64,000 bases of DNA from Arabiibacter massiliensis (GCF_900169505.1 NZ_LT827021.1:62001-126000); one strand, 5' to 3'. Positions 40,100-49,869 are shown, numbered from the stretch's first letter. The notes: generated from the sequence alone by a model not told the origin. Numbers and translations are program-made.

Positions 40100-41055
40100 T
40101 CGGGGCGGTTCCCGCAGGCGCGCCCGTCTTCCTGCTCTCCGGGCAAGGGGCGCAGAAGCCGGGGATGGGCGCCGACCTCTTGGACGTGCCCGAGGTGACC
40201 GCTGTGTTCGCCTGCGCGTCCGACGTGCTTGGCTACGACGTGGCCGACCTGGTGCTGAACGCCGCGCCGGAGAAGCTCGACGACACGCGGTTCGCGCAGC
40301 CGGCGCTGTGCGCGCTGTCGGTGGGCATCGCGCGGGCGCTCATGGCGCGCGGGGTGCAGCCGGCGGCGGTGCTCGGGTTCTCGCTCGGACAGGTGAGCGC
40401 GCTCGCCGTGAGCGGCATACTGTCCGACGAGGACACGTTTGCGTTCGTGAAGGCGCGTGCGGAGCTCATGGCCCAGGCGGCCGAGGCGCACCCCGGCGCC
40501 ATGAGCGCGCTGCTGAAAGCCGACGAGGCCAGCGTGGAGGCGCTCTGCGAAGAGTGCGCGCAGGACGAGGTGCTGGTGCCGGCGAACTTCAACTGCCCGG
40601 GGCAGATCGTGGTCGCGGGCGCCCCGGCGGCCGTCGAGCGCGCTGAGGCGGCGTGGGCGGCGGCGGGGAAGCGCTCGTCGCGTCTGGCCACGTCAGGCGC
40701 GTTCCACAGCCCGCTCATGGCCGAGGCGGCCGAGGGCGTGGCCGCCTACCTGGCGGACGTCGAGTTCCGTGAGGCGCGCATCCCGCTCATCTGCAACGTC
40801 GACGCCGCGCCGCTCGCCGCCGCCGACGCGCGCGAGCACCTGGCGCGCCACCTCACCAGCCCCGTGCGCTTCCAGCAGAGCGTCGAGGCGCTTATCCGCG
40901 CCGGGGCCGACACGTTCGTGGAGGCGGGCTTCGGCGGGGTGCTCGCCAATCTGGTGAAGCGCATCGACAAGACCGCCGCGCGTGCCTGCGTGCAGGACCG
41001 CGCGAGCTTCGACGCGTTCCTCGCCGCGCGCGTCGACACGACCGATTCCGAATAG
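40096..41055 (+). CDS. fabD: Malonyl-CoA:ACP transacylase
   Basis: A 319-residue enzyme that moves malonyl from CoA to ACP. FLLSGQGAQKPGMG, the nucleophile motif GFSLGQVSALA, the active-site stretch SGAFHSPLM and the C-terminal FVEAGFGGVLANLVKR are visible. ATG 40096 lies in an ATGA overlap with fabK, consistent with coupled translation. Confidence 0.94.
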   Translation: MIGAVPAGAPVFLLSGQGAQKPGMGADLLDVPEVTAVFACASDVLGYDVADLVLNAAPEKLDDTRFAQPALCALSVGIARALMARGVQPAAVLGFSLGQVSALAVSGILSDEDTFAFVKARAELMAQAAEAHPGAMSALLKADEASVEALCEECAQDEVLVPANFNCPGQIVVAGAPAAVERAEAAWAAAGKRSSRLATSGAFHSPLMAEAAEGVAAYLADVEFREARIPLICNVDAAPLAAADAREHLARHLTSPVRFQQSVEALIRAGADTFVEAGFGGVLANLVKRIDKTAARACVQDRASFDAFLAARVDTTDSE

Positions 41056-41067
41056 GAGCGAACCCCT

Positions 41068-41832
41068 ATGACCGACCAAACCGAAACACCGCGCAGAAGC
41101 GCGGTCGTCACCGGCTCGAGCCGCGGCATCGGCCGCGCCGTGGCCGAGGAGCTCGCGCGCGCGGGCTTCGACGTGTGCGTGAACTGCTCGAGCGAGCGCG
41201 GCCTGGCCGGCGCGCAGGAACTCGCCGACAAGCTTGCGGCCGAGCACGGCGTGCGCGCCATCGCGGCAGCCGCCAACGTGGCCCGCGCGGACGAGGCCGA
41301 GGCGCTCATCGCGGCGGCGCAGGAGGCCTTCGGGCGCGTGGACGTGCTGGTGAACAACGCCGGCATCACGCGCGACGGCCTGATCGCGCGTATGAAGGAG
41401 GAGGACTTCGACGCGGTGATCGACGTCAACCTCAAAGGCACGTTCAACTGCTGCAAGGCGGCCGCGCAGCGTATGATGAAGCAGCGCTACGGGCGCATCG
41501 TGAACCTCTCGAGCGTCGTGGGCGTGGCCGGCAACGCGGGCCAGGCGAACTACGCGGCCTCGAAGGCGGGCGTCATCGGGCTCACGAAGTCGCTCGCCCG
41601 CGAGCTGGCCGCGCGCAACATCACGGCGAACGCCGTCGCGCCGGGCTTCATCGAAACCGATATGACCGACGCGCTCTCTGAGAAGCAGCGCGCGACCATC
41701 GTGGAGCGCATCGCGAGCAAGCGTTTGGGTGCGCCCGAGGACGTGGCGGCGCTCGTGCGCTTCCTGGCAAGCGAGGAGGCCGGCTACGTAACCGGGCAGG
41801 TCGTATGCATCGACGGAGGGATGTCGCTATGA
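41068..41832 (+). CDS. fabG: 3-oxoacyl-ACP reductase
   Basis: A 254-residue NADPH-dependent short-chain dehydrogenase. The nucleotide motif is TGSSRGIGRAVAEEL, followed by NNAGITRDGLIARM, the catalytic SSVVG and YAASKAG, and PGFIETDMTDAL. ATG 41068 has AGGAG upstream. It overlaps fabF by 4 nt. It catalyses the first reduction in chain elongation. Confidence 0.95.
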   Translation: MTDQTETPRRSAVVTGSSRGIGRAVAEELARAGFDVCVNCSSERGLAGAQELADKLAAEHGVRAIAAAANVARADEAEALIAAAQEAFGRVDVLVNNAGITRDGLIARMKEEDFDAVIDVNLKGTFNCCKAAAQRMMKQRYGRIVNLSSVVGVAGNAGQANYAASKAGVIGLTKSLARELAARNITANAVAPGFIETDMTDALSEKQRATIVERIASKRLGAPEDVAALVRFLASEEAGYVTGQVVCIDGGMSL

Positions 41833-43118
41833 GCGAGAACAGTACGGGTGCGGCGTCTGCGCGCCGTGCGGACGGCACGCACCGCGTGGTCATCACCGGC
41901 ATGGGCGCGGTGTCGCCGGCCGGCGTGGGCGTGCAGGCGCTCTGGGACGCGGTCATGGGCCGCGTGTGCTGCATCGGGCCGGTCACGCGCTTCGACACGG
42001 CCGACTACGACGTGCATATCGCCGCCGAGGTGCGCGATTTCGATGCCACTGAGCACGGTATCTCGAAGAAGGAGGCGCGCCGCTTCGAGCGCTTCGTGCA
42101 GTACGCCATCGTGGCCTCCGACGAGGCCATGGCGCAGGCGGGGCTCGATAGGGAGGCCGAGGACGCCACGCGCATCGCGTGCGTGTTCGGCACGGGCATC
42201 GGTGGCATCGACGAGCTGCAGAGCGGCTTCTTCACCTTGGCCGAGAAGGGGCCCAAGCGCGTGAGTCCGCTGTTCATCCCCACGATGATCGGCAACATCG
42301 CGGCGGGCAACCTCTCCATCCGCTACGGCCTCAAGGGCGAGTGCCTGAACGTGGTTACCGCCTGCGCCACCGGCGCGCACTCCATCGGGGCGGCCGTGCG
42401 CGACATCCGCCACGGCTACATCGACGCGGCGCTAGCCGGCGGCTCGGAGGAGTCCGTCTCGCCCATCTGCCTGGCCGGGTTCGCGAACCTGGGGGCGCTC
42501 TCGAAGGCCGAGGATCCTTCCCAGGCGTCGCTGCCCTTCGACGTGCGCCGCGCCGGCTTCGTGGCGGGCGAAGGCGCGGGCGCGGTGGTGCTCGAGTCGC
42601 TGGAGCACGCGCAGGCGCGCGGCGCGAAGGTGCTCGCCGAGGTCACGGGCTTCGGATCGACCGGCGACGCCTACCACATGACGGCCCCGGAGCCGAGCGG
42701 CGAGGGCGTGGCGCGCGCGATGCGCCAGGCGCTTGAGGAAGGCGGCTTCACGCCGGCAGACCTGGGGCATCTGAACGCCCACGGAACCGGCACGCCTGCG
42801 AACGACGCCACCGAGTCTAAGGCGCTCTTGGCGCTCTGCGGCGAGGAGGCGGGGCGCGCCGTGCCGGTGACCTCGGTGAAGGGCACGACGGGCCACACGC
42901 TGGGAGCTGCGGGCGCCATCGAGGCGATAGTCACCGCGCTCTCGGTGATGAACGACTGCGTGCCGCCTACGGCCGGCTTCGCCGAGGCCGACCCGGAGTG
43001 CCCGGTGAGGGTGGTGACGGAGGCCAAGACGGACTACCCGCAGAAGGTGGCACTGTCGAACAGCCTTGGCTTCGGTGGACACAACGCCTCTTTGGCTATT
43101 TCGCCGTATCGGGGGTAG
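41829..43118 (+). CDS. fabF: 3-oxoacyl-ACP synthase II
   Basis: A 429-residue condensing enzyme. The catalytic cysteine is in NVVTACATGAHSIG, and the histidines are in NAHGTGTPANDATE and KGTTGHTLGAAGAIE. ATG 41829 overlaps fabG (ATGA). About 10 polar residues precede the usual start VVITGMGAVSP. fabH, the initiating synthase, is not in this operon. Confidence 0.95.
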   Translation: MSENSTGAASARRADGTHRVVITGMGAVSPAGVGVQALWDAVMGRVCCIGPVTRFDTADYDVHIAAEVRDFDATEHGISKKEARRFERFVQYAIVASDEAMAQAGLDREAEDATRIACVFGTGIGGIDELQSGFFTLAEKGPKRVSPLFIPTMIGNIAAGNLSIRYGLKGECLNVVTACATGAHSIGAAVRDIRHGYIDAALAGGSEESVSPICLAGFANLGALSKAEDPSQASLPFDVRRAGFVAGEGAGAVVLESLEHAQARGAKVLAEVTGFGSTGDAYHMTAPEPSGEGVARAMRQALEEGGFTPADLGHLNAHGTGTPANDATESKALLALCGEEAGRAVPVTSVKGTTGHTLGAAGAIEAIVTALSVMNDCVPPTAGFAEADPECPVRVVTEAKTDYPQKVALSNSLGFGGHNASLAISPYRG

Positions 43119-43137
43119 TTCTACCTGCGGGGCGGGC

Positions 43138-43256
43138 GGGGAGGCCGTGCAGCACTCCTCGCACACTTCGCGAAAGCTCGTCGTACTGCACGGCCTCCCC
43201 GCCCTCAAGCGGGGCAGACTCGCTGGTCGACGTAGGGCAAGGGCTCTGCCCTTGCC
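43138..43256. repeat. Two stem-loops between fabF and fabZ
   Basis: Perfect 15-bp arms GGGGAGGCCGTGCAG (43138-43152) and CTGCACGGCCTCCCC (43186-43200) enclose 33 nt. A second hairpin, GGCAAGGGC-TCT-GCCCTTGCC, is at 43236-43256. No T-run follows either. The 204-bp gap holds no gene; the hairpins may tune read-through into fabZ-accDA. Confidence 0.7.
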
Positions 43257-43322
43257 GCCGACCGAGGCCGCAGCGTCACCGAGGTGCGGGCAGTGCGTTT
43301 TTGAAGGAAAGAAGGAGTCAAC

Positions 43323-43772
43323 ATGGACATCGAATATCCTTGCGGGCGGGACGTCGTTCAGGCGGTGCTGCCGCATCGCGATCCGTTCTTGTGGGTCAGC
43401 CGCGTCGTGGCGTGCGAGCCGGGGGTGCAGGTGACCGCGGAGCTCGACGTCGATCCGGCGCTGCCGCTGTTCGCGGGCCACTTCCCCGGGCATCCGGTGC
43501 TGCCGGGCGTCATCATCATGGAGGCGCTCGCGCAGGCGGCCTCGTTCTGCATTCTGGTGGAGCGCGGCGCGGAAGGCTCCATCGGCTTCCTTACCGGCAT
43601 CGACGGCGCGAAGTTCCGCCGCCAGGTGGAGCCGGGCGAGACGCTCACGCTCAAGGGCCGCATCGTGAAGTCGTCGTCGCGGCTGTGCGTGGCCGAGGTG
43701 GAGGCGAGCGTGGACGGCCAGGTATGCGCCACCGCCACGCAGAAGTACGTGCTGGCGAGGGCCGAGGCGTAA
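43323..43772 (+). CDS. fabZ: 3-hydroxyacyl-ACP dehydratase FabZ
   Basis: A 149-residue hot-dog-fold dehydratase. DVVQAVLPHRDPFLWVSRVV, the active-site motif AGHFPGHPVLPGVIIMEALAQAA and GIDGAKFRRQVEPGETL are typical. ATG 43323 follows AAGGAAAGAAGGAG. accDA starts 19 nt after its stop. Confidence 0.93.
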   Translation: MDIEYPCGRDVVQAVLPHRDPFLWVSRVVACEPGVQVTAELDVDPALPLFAGHFPGHPVLPGVIIMEALAQAASFCILVERGAEGSIGFLTGIDGAKFRRQVEPGETLTLKGRIVKSSSRLCVAEVEASVDGQVCATATQKYVLARAEA

Positions 43773-43791
43773 GGGCTTGAAGGAGCATCCG

Positions 43792-46314
43792 ATGAAGAGT
43801 GCCAAGCAGGACTACATCACCATCGCGTCCGACGGGACCGTGCTCGCGGCGGGTGCCGCGCGCGAGGCCGCGGAGGGGCCCGAGGCCGCCGACGTCGCCT
43901 ACCGCCTCCCGCGCATGGCCGAGGAGGCCGCGTCGTCGATGCCGGTCGCCCCGAACGCGCTCGATGCGGCGGACATGTCCGAGTACACCGCGGTCCCCGC
44001 GTCGCTGGCATCGTCTGCTCCCAAGCCGGCGGATGACGGCGCTGCGGCGGGCCCTCGTCCCACAGCGCTCGTCATGGCCCGCCCGAAGACGGCGAAGCGC
44101 CTGCTCCAGGCCGTGTCCGATGCCGGGTTCGCTCCCTGCGCCGTCTACACGCAAGACCATCGCTTCGACGCGCACCTCAAGACCGCGCCCCTTGCGGTCT
44201 GCTTGGGCGAGAAGTATTCCGATGCGCTGTTCTGCAACGCGTTCGCCGTGCTCTCGGCGGCCGAGGAGTGCGGCGCGTCGACGGTGCTTTTGTGCGACGA
44301 GGCGCTTCCGCTGGCCGAGGTGGACAGCTTCCTCGCCCGCGCCGCCGCCCGCGGCATCCGCGTGTTCCGCCCGCTCAGCGCGGACGCGCCGCTGCTGGGA
44401 TGGGTGCTCTGCACCACCGGCAAGCCGGCGTTCGACGGAGGCGCGTGGCGCACCTGCCCGCACTGCGGCCTCAAGTTCGACGAGGCGAGCCTGGCCGCCG
44501 GGCACTACGCATGCCCCTCGTGCGGCGGCTACCTGCGCATGTCTTCGGCCGAGCGCATCGACGACACGCTCGACGCGGACAGCTTCGTCGAGTGGAACCG
44601 CTCCGTGCCCGAGTCCGATCCGCTCGGCTTTCCCGGCTACGGCGAGAAGCTGGCGGCGCAGCGCGAGAAGACGGGCCTGGACGAGGCCGTGCGCACGGGC
44701 GAGGGCCGCATCGCCGGCCTGCGCCTGGCCATCGGCATCATGGAGTCGCAGTTCTTCATGGGCTCGATGGGCTCGGCGGTGGGCGAGAAGGTGGCCCGGC
44801 TCGTGGAGCGCGCCACCGACGAGGGCCTGCCGGTGGTCGTGTTCACCGCGTCGGGCGGCGCGCGCATGCAGGAGGGCCTCGTGTCGCTCATGCAGATGGC
44901 GAAGGTGTCGTGCGCGCTCGAGCGTCACGGGCGGGCGGGGCTGCCGTACTTCTCGGTGCTCACCGACCCCACCACCGGCGGCGTGACCGCATCCTTCGCC
45001 ATGCAGGGCGACGTGATCCTGGCCGAGCCGCGCGCGCTCATCGGCTTCGCCGGGCAGCGCGTCATCAAGGACACCATCAAGCAGGAGCTGCCCGAGGGCT
45101 TCCAGACGGCCGAGTTCGCGCTTGAGCATGGGCTCATCGACGCCATCGTGGAGCGCGGCGACATGCGCGCGACGCTCGCGCACCTGCTGGCGCTGCACCT
45201 GGCCACCGCCACGTCGAACCGCGTGGAGCACGAGCCGGGCGACCGCGACATCCTCGTGAGCTACGAGGCCGTGTGCGAGAACCTGGCGCACGGCACCGAC
45301 ACGTACAACACGGTGACCTACGGCGATCTGTCGGTGGGCTCGCCCCTGTCCGACGCCGCGGGCTGGGCGCCCCAGCGCATCGGCGCGCGCCTCGCGCAGC
45401 TGGCCGGCAAGCTCGACCGCCGCAGCGCCACGATGCGCAAGCGCCTGGAGCGCGCCCTCAGCCAGGGCGGCTTCGATGCCGAGGCGGGCGTGTCGCTGGA
45501 GGACGCGTCGGCGCACGACGTGGCGGCGTCGTCGAACCGCGCCTGGGAGAGCGTGCAGCTGGCGCGCAACGTGCACCGGCCGACGGCGCTTTCCTACATC
45601 GACGCCATCGTGGACGGCTTCGTGGAGCTGCACGGCGACCGGGCTTTCGGCGACGACGCGGCCGTGGTATGCGGCCTCGGCTGGATCGGCGGCCGGGCCG
45701 TCACGGTGATCGCCCAGGAAAAGGGCGCGGACCTCAAGGAGCGCATCGCGCGCAACTTCGGCTGTCCTCAGCCCGAGGGCTACCGCAAGAGCCTGCGCCT
45801 CATGCGCCAGGCCGAGAAGTTCGGCCGCCCGGTGGTGTGCCTCGTGGACACGCAGGGCGCGTTCTGCGGCATGGAGGCCGAGGAGCGCGGGCAGGGCAAC
45901 GCCATCGCCGACAACCTCGTCGGGCTCGCGGGCCTGCGCGTGCCGGTGGTGAGCGTGCTTCTGGGCGAGGGCGGCAGCGGCGGGGCGCTCGCGCTCGCGC
46001 TGGCCGACCGCGTGGCCATGCAGGAGCATGCGGTGTACTCCGTGCTCTCGCCGGAGGGCTTCGCGTCCATCCTCTGGAAGGACCGCACGCGCGCGCCCGA
46101 GGCAGCCGCCGTCATGAGGATGAGCGCCGCCGAGGTCCGGCAGATGGGCATCGTGGATGCCGTGCTCTCCGAGGGCCCCGCGCCCGCGCACGAGAACCCC
46201 GAGGCCGCCGCCGAGCAGGTGCGCGCCTACGTGTGCGCCGCCTTAGCCGAGCTCTGCGAGCAGCCCGCAGACGAGCTCTTAGCCGTCCGCCACGAGCGCT
46301 TCGCCAAGTTCTAG
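43792..46314 (+). CDS. accDA: Acetyl-CoA carboxylase carboxyltransferase, beta-alpha fusion with an extra N-terminal domain
   Basis: An 840-residue fusion. Residues ~220-495 are AccD: zinc ribbon CPHCGLKF / CPSCGGYL (Cys 222-244), MESQFFMGSMGSAVGEKV, TDPTTGGVTASFAMQGDVILAEP. Residues ~584-840 are AccA: NVHRPTALSYIDAIVDGF, QEKGADLKERIARNFG, LGEGGSGGALALALAD. The fusion makes malonyl-CoA. Residues ~91-195 are extra and follow the pattern of a biotin-carboxylase N-terminal domain (AVYTQDHRFDAHLKTAPLAVCLGE, then a region ending RGIRVFRPL). An alanine-rich linker precedes this. The start is ATG 43792, 6 nt after AAGGAG. accB and accC, often next to these genes, are absent here. Confidence 0.9.
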   Translation: MKSAKQDYITIASDGTVLAAGAAREAAEGPEAADVAYRLPRMAEEAASSMPVAPNALDAADMSEYTAVPASLASSAPKPADDGAAAGPRPTALVMARPKTAKRLLQAVSDAGFAPCAVYTQDHRFDAHLKTAPLAVCLGEKYSDALFCNAFAVLSAAEECGASTVLLCDEALPLAEVDSFLARAAARGIRVFRPLSADAPLLGWVLCTTGKPAFDGGAWRTCPHCGLKFDEASLAAGHYACPSCGGYLRMSSAERIDDTLDADSFVEWNRSVPESDPLGFPGYGEKLAAQREKTGLDEAVRTGEGRIAGLRLAIGIMESQFFMGSMGSAVGEKVARLVERATDEGLPVVVFTASGGARMQEGLVSLMQMAKVSCALERHGRAGLPYFSVLTDPTTGGVTASFAMQGDVILAEPRALIGFAGQRVIKDTIKQELPEGFQTAEFALEHGLIDAIVERGDMRATLAHLLALHLATATSNRVEHEPGDRDILVSYEAVCENLAHGTDTYNTVTYGDLSVGSPLSDAAGWAPQRIGARLAQLAGKLDRRSATMRKRLERALSQGGFDAEAGVSLEDASAHDVAASSNRAWESVQLARNVHRPTALSYIDAIVDGFVELHGDRAFGDDAAVVCGLGWIGGRAVTVIAQEKGADLKERIARNFGCPQPEGYRKSLRLMRQAEKFGRPVVCLVDTQGAFCGMEAEERGQGNAIADNLVGLAGLRVPVVSVLLGEGGSGGALALALADRVAMQEHAVYSVLSPEGFASILWKDRTRAPEAAAVMRMSAAEVRQMGIVDAVLSEGPAPAHENPEAAAEQVRAYVCAALAELCEQPADELLAVRHERFAKF

Positions 46315-46322
46315 CGCGCGGA

Positions 46323-46355
46323 TGTCCCAAAAGGGGACTGTCCCCTTTTGGGACA
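46323..46355. repeat. 33-bp palindrome, copy 2
   Basis: Arm TGTCCCAAAAGGGGAC, one central T, then the perfect reverse complement. It lies between the convergent accDA and SNF2 genes. Same family as 31161-31193. Confidence 0.78.
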
Positions 46356-46368
46356 TTGGAGCCGCCCG

Positions 46369-49300
46369 CTAGCTCAGCAGGTCGATGAGGTCCTCGCGGC
46401 TCAAGGAGGCGAGCGAGATGCCGCCCGCGCCGATGATCTGCTCGGCCAGCTCGCTTTTCGCCTGCTGGAGGCGCACGATGCGCTCCTCGATGGTGCCTTG
46501 CGCGATGACCTTCTGCACGCTCACCACCTTGTCCTGTCCGATGCGGTGCGCGCGGTCGGTGGCCTGGTTCTGCGCGGCGGCGTTCCACCAGGGGTCGGCG
46601 TGGATGACCACCGACGCCCCCGTGAGGTTGAGGCCGGTGCCGCCCGCCTTGAGCGACACGAGGAACACCGGCGTGCCGTCGGCGTTGAACGCGTTCACCA
46701 GGGCGAGCCGGCGCTTCTTCGGCGTGGCGCCGGTGATGGTGTAGTAGCCCGCCCCTGCGGCGTCGAGCCGCTCCGCGATGCGATCGAGGAAGCTTGTGAA
46801 CTGGGAGAACACGAGCGTTTTCTCGCCGGCGTCGCGCGCGGAGCCCACGAGCTCCATGATGGCGTCGAGCTTGGCCGCGGGTCCGTCGTAGTTCTCGTAG
46901 AGCAGGCGCGGGTCGCAGCACAGCTGGCGCAGCTTCGTGAGCTCGGCGAGCACCTCCACCTTGCGCTGGTCGAAGGAGCGGTCGTTCTTGTTCTTGCGCT
47001 GCGCGGTCAGCTCCTCGCGCAGGCGCTGCTCGTGCGCGGCGTACAGGCGCAGCTGCTCGCCCGTAAGCGGCGCGTACACGATGGACTCCAGCTTGTCGGG
47101 CAGCTCGCGCAGCACGTCGGTCTTCAGGCGGCGCAGCATGAAGGGCCCCACGGCGGCCTGCAAACGGCGCGCCACCTCCTCGTCGCCGCCCACGACGGGC
47201 GACTCGAAGCGCTCTCGGAAGCGCGGGTAGGGTCCCAGAAGACCCGGCATGAGGAAGTCGAAGATGCTCCAGAGCTCGCTCAAGCGGTTCTCCATGGGGG
47301 TGCCCGTGAGCGCGAAGCGGTGGCGCGCCCGCACGCGCTTGACGGCGCGCGTGGTGAGGGCGGCCGGGTTCTTGATGTACTGCGCCTCGTCGAGCGCGCA
47401 GCAGAACAGCTCGCGCTCCGCCCACGCGGCCGCGTCGATGCGCAGAAGGTCGTACGAGGTCACGAGTACGTCGCACCCGCCGCCCTCGAACGCCTCGCGA
47501 CGCGCCTGCGCCCGCTCGCTCTTCGTGCCCGCCACGGCGCGCACGTCGAGCGCGGGCGCGAACCGCTCGAATTCGGCCAGCCAGTTGTACACGAGCGACG
47601 CGGGGCATACGATGAGGGAGGGGCCGACTGCGCGCGCCTCGTCGCGTCGCGCGAGCAGAAGCGCGATGAGCTGCACCGACTTGCCGAGGCCCATCTCGTC
47701 GGCCAGCACGCCGCCGAAGCCCGCGTCGCAGCGCGCCGAGAGCCAGCGGAAGCCCTCGGCCTGGTAGGGGCGCAGGACGCCCGCGAGCGAGGACGGCACG
47801 TCGTAGGCGCGCTCGTCGGCCGCGCGGAAGCCCTCCACGTAGCGCGTGAACGAGCGGTCGCGCGCAAAGTCGGCCTCCTCGTCCAGGTAGAACGCGCGGT
47901 AGGCGGGCAGCTCCACCGAGCCCGACGCCAGCTCTTTGGCTGTGATCCCCAGATCGGCCGCCAGGCGGTCGATCTGCGCGAGGTCGAAGTCCTGCAGATC
48001 GAGGAACACCCCGTCGCGCAGCCGGTGGAACCGCTTGCGCTTGCGGTAGCTCGCCAGAAGCGCCGCGAGCTCGCGGGCGGGCAGGTCGCCCGAGTCCACC
48101 GTGAGGTTGATGAGGCTGCCCGCGAGCGACACGCCCAGCGTCACGCGCGGCTTCTTGTCGCGGATGAGGCGGTCGAACGCGGGCGTGGTGAACACCGAGC
48201 CCAGCGCGCGGAACTCCGCGAGGCCGCCGAAGAGAAGCGCGCCCACGGCCTCGTCGTCGGCGAGGGGGAGGGAGGCGTCCGGCGCGTCGAGGTACTTCGC
48301 CGCCAGCTCGCCCGCACGCGCCTCCAGGCGCTCGTCGCGCAGCGGGGCCGGGCCCTCTTTGCGCCCGGGCGCCTCGCCGTTCTCGAAGCCGAACAGCAGA
48401 TGGCGCGTCCTGCCATAGGCCGCCCAGGCGTCGCAGGTCACGCGCGCGTCGTCGCGATCGAAGAAGAATTCCAGCTGGCAGGGCACGGGCTTGTACGCCG
48501 CGATCTCGGGCGGCGCGTCCACGTGCAGGTGCGCCTCGATGGCCGGCAGCGCCGCCGCGCAGAAAAGCGGCATGTCGGCTTCGGCCACGTACAGGTCGTC
48601 CTCGCTGCTGTCGTAGACGTTGCGCAGGAAGTCGGCGCATCGGGCGAATTCGGGCGAGCAGTCGTAGAACAGGCCGTCCTTCCACACGTAGAGGCGCTCG
48701 CCCTGCGCGGCCAGGGCCAGAGGATCGGCGCGCTCGATGAGGTAGCCGCCCCGCTCGGAGGGGCGCAGGGCGACGGCGATGCGCGGATCCTCCTCGACGA
48801 CATGCGTGCGCACGCACCGCCGCGCGCCGCGCTCGTCCTCCTCCACGGCGAACTCCCGTCCGGCCAGGAGGTCGAGCAGCTCGACGGCCTCGGCATCCGA
48901 GAGCTCCAGATCGCGTCCCACCACGTTCGAGGAGCGGTAGCGCCAGTACGCCGCCGCGCTCGTCTGCTCGCGCAGGGCCACGGCGCGGTCGAGGAAGCGC
49001 GCGATTTGTCGGGCGTGCTCGGTGAGCTGGGCCGGCACGTGGTGGAACGCGAGCTTCTTGCCGTAGGAGAAGAACTCGCCCGCGCGCATGCGCTCGATGA
49101 AGTCGGAGATGCTCTTCATCACGTAGGAGCCCTGCGGCCCCGAAAGGCGGAAGCGCGCCGACCACGAGCGGTAGCCGCAGGCGAGCGTCGTCTCGATGTC
49201 GACGTTCCCGGCCGCCCCTTGCGCGCCGGCCAGCCGCTCCGCGCGCTTCATGAAGTCATCGATGCAGGCCGAGGTCGTGCGCGTGCGCTGCGCCTGGTAG

Positions 49301-49617
49301 CCTAAGAACCGCTGGGGTGCGCGGATGTAAGAGAGCATCAGCGCCGCGCAGTGCTTGCACATGCCGTCGTACTCGCGGTAGGCGGGGCAGGTGCAGGAGT
49401 AGTCCAGCACGATGCCGCTGTCGTCCTCGAAGCACGCCGACGTGCGGTAGCGGTCGTCCCAGCCGCTGCTCGAAGCCACGAATGCGGAGAGCGTGGTCTC
49501 GTCGCCGTCGTAGCGCACCTGCTTCGTGAGGATGTTGCGGTCCGAGGCCGCGATGGCCCGCGCCCGCGCGAGCGCCCGCTCGTTGCAGTGCCGGCCTATC
49601 TCGTGTTCCGAAACCAT
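46369..49617 (-). CDS. SWIM zinc-finger SNF2-family DEAD/DEAH helicase
   Basis: A 1082-residue ATPase. An N-terminal SWIM zinc finger CxC-x9-CxH (Cys75, Cys77, Cys87, His89) precedes a large middle domain. The Snf2 motor has LADEMGLGKSVQLIALL, LDEAQYIKNPAA, LTGTPMENRLSELWSIFDFL and later FSQFTSFLDRIAERL, KAGGTGLNLTGAS and DRAHRIGQDK. Proteins of this layout are DNA translocases of the RapA-like group; the substrate is unknown. The start is ATG 49617 with GAGAGG upstream. It is transcribed alone, convergent with accDA. Confidence 0.88.
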   Translation of the reverse strand: MVSEHEIGRHCNERALARARAIAASDRNILTKQVRYDGDETTLSAFVASSSGWDDRYRTSACFEDDSGIVLDYSCTCPAYREYDGMCKHCAALMLSYIRAPQRFLGYQAQRTRTTSACIDDFMKRAERLAGAQGAAGNVDIETTLACGYRSWSARFRLSGPQGSYVMKSISDFIERMRAGEFFSYGKKLAFHHVPAQLTEHARQIARFLDRAVALREQTSAAAYWRYRSSNVVGRDLELSDAEAVELLDLLAGREFAVEEDERGARRCVRTHVVEEDPRIAVALRPSERGGYLIERADPLALAAQGERLYVWKDGLFYDCSPEFARCADFLRNVYDSSEDDLYVAEADMPLFCAAALPAIEAHLHVDAPPEIAAYKPVPCQLEFFFDRDDARVTCDAWAAYGRTRHLLFGFENGEAPGRKEGPAPLRDERLEARAGELAAKYLDAPDASLPLADDEAVGALLFGGLAEFRALGSVFTTPAFDRLIRDKKPRVTLGVSLAGSLINLTVDSGDLPARELAALLASYRKRKRFHRLRDGVFLDLQDFDLAQIDRLAADLGITAKELASGSVELPAYRAFYLDEEADFARDRSFTRYVEGFRAADERAYDVPSSLAGVLRPYQAEGFRWLSARCDAGFGGVLADEMGLGKSVQLIALLLARRDEARAVGPSLIVCPASLVYNWLAEFERFAPALDVRAVAGTKSERAQARREAFEGGGCDVLVTSYDLLRIDAAAWAERELFCCALDEAQYIKNPAALTTRAVKRVRARHRFALTGTPMENRLSELWSIFDFLMPGLLGPYPRFRERFESPVVGGDEEVARRLQAAVGPFMLRRLKTDVLRELPDKLESIVYAPLTGEQLRLYAAHEQRLREELTAQRKNKNDRSFDQRKVEVLAELTKLRQLCCDPRLLYENYDGPAAKLDAIMELVGSARDAGEKTLVFSQFTSFLDRIAERLDAAGAGYYTITGATPKKRRLALVNAFNADGTPVFLVSLKAGGTGLNLTGASVVIHADPWWNAAAQNQATDRAHRIGQDKVVSVQKVIAQGTIEERIVRLQQAKSELAEQIIGAGGISLASLSREDLIDLLS

Positions 49618-49869
49618 GCGCGCCTCTCGCCGTGCGTCCTCCCGCCCTCCTGGCGGCCATCCTGCCATTGTACCGCAGGGGAACGTTTGTTTGCGAGCGC
49701 GCGCGGCGTTTTCACAATGCCGTCTGTCTGCCCCGCCCGCTTCGTCTCATTCAACGATCAGCTGAATGAAGAGAAGCAGGCAGGAAAGCGGAGGCGGCTG
49801 CCCCATAATCTCGGGGGAAGGACGCGCGGGCTTGCCATGCGCCGCGCGACGATGAGAAGGAGAGTTCGC

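Noticed and set aside
46323..46355. The 33-bp palindrome as an ordinary terminator for accDA
   Set aside because: No T-run follows, and a near-identical copy occurs elsewhere, so a dispersed repeat fits better.
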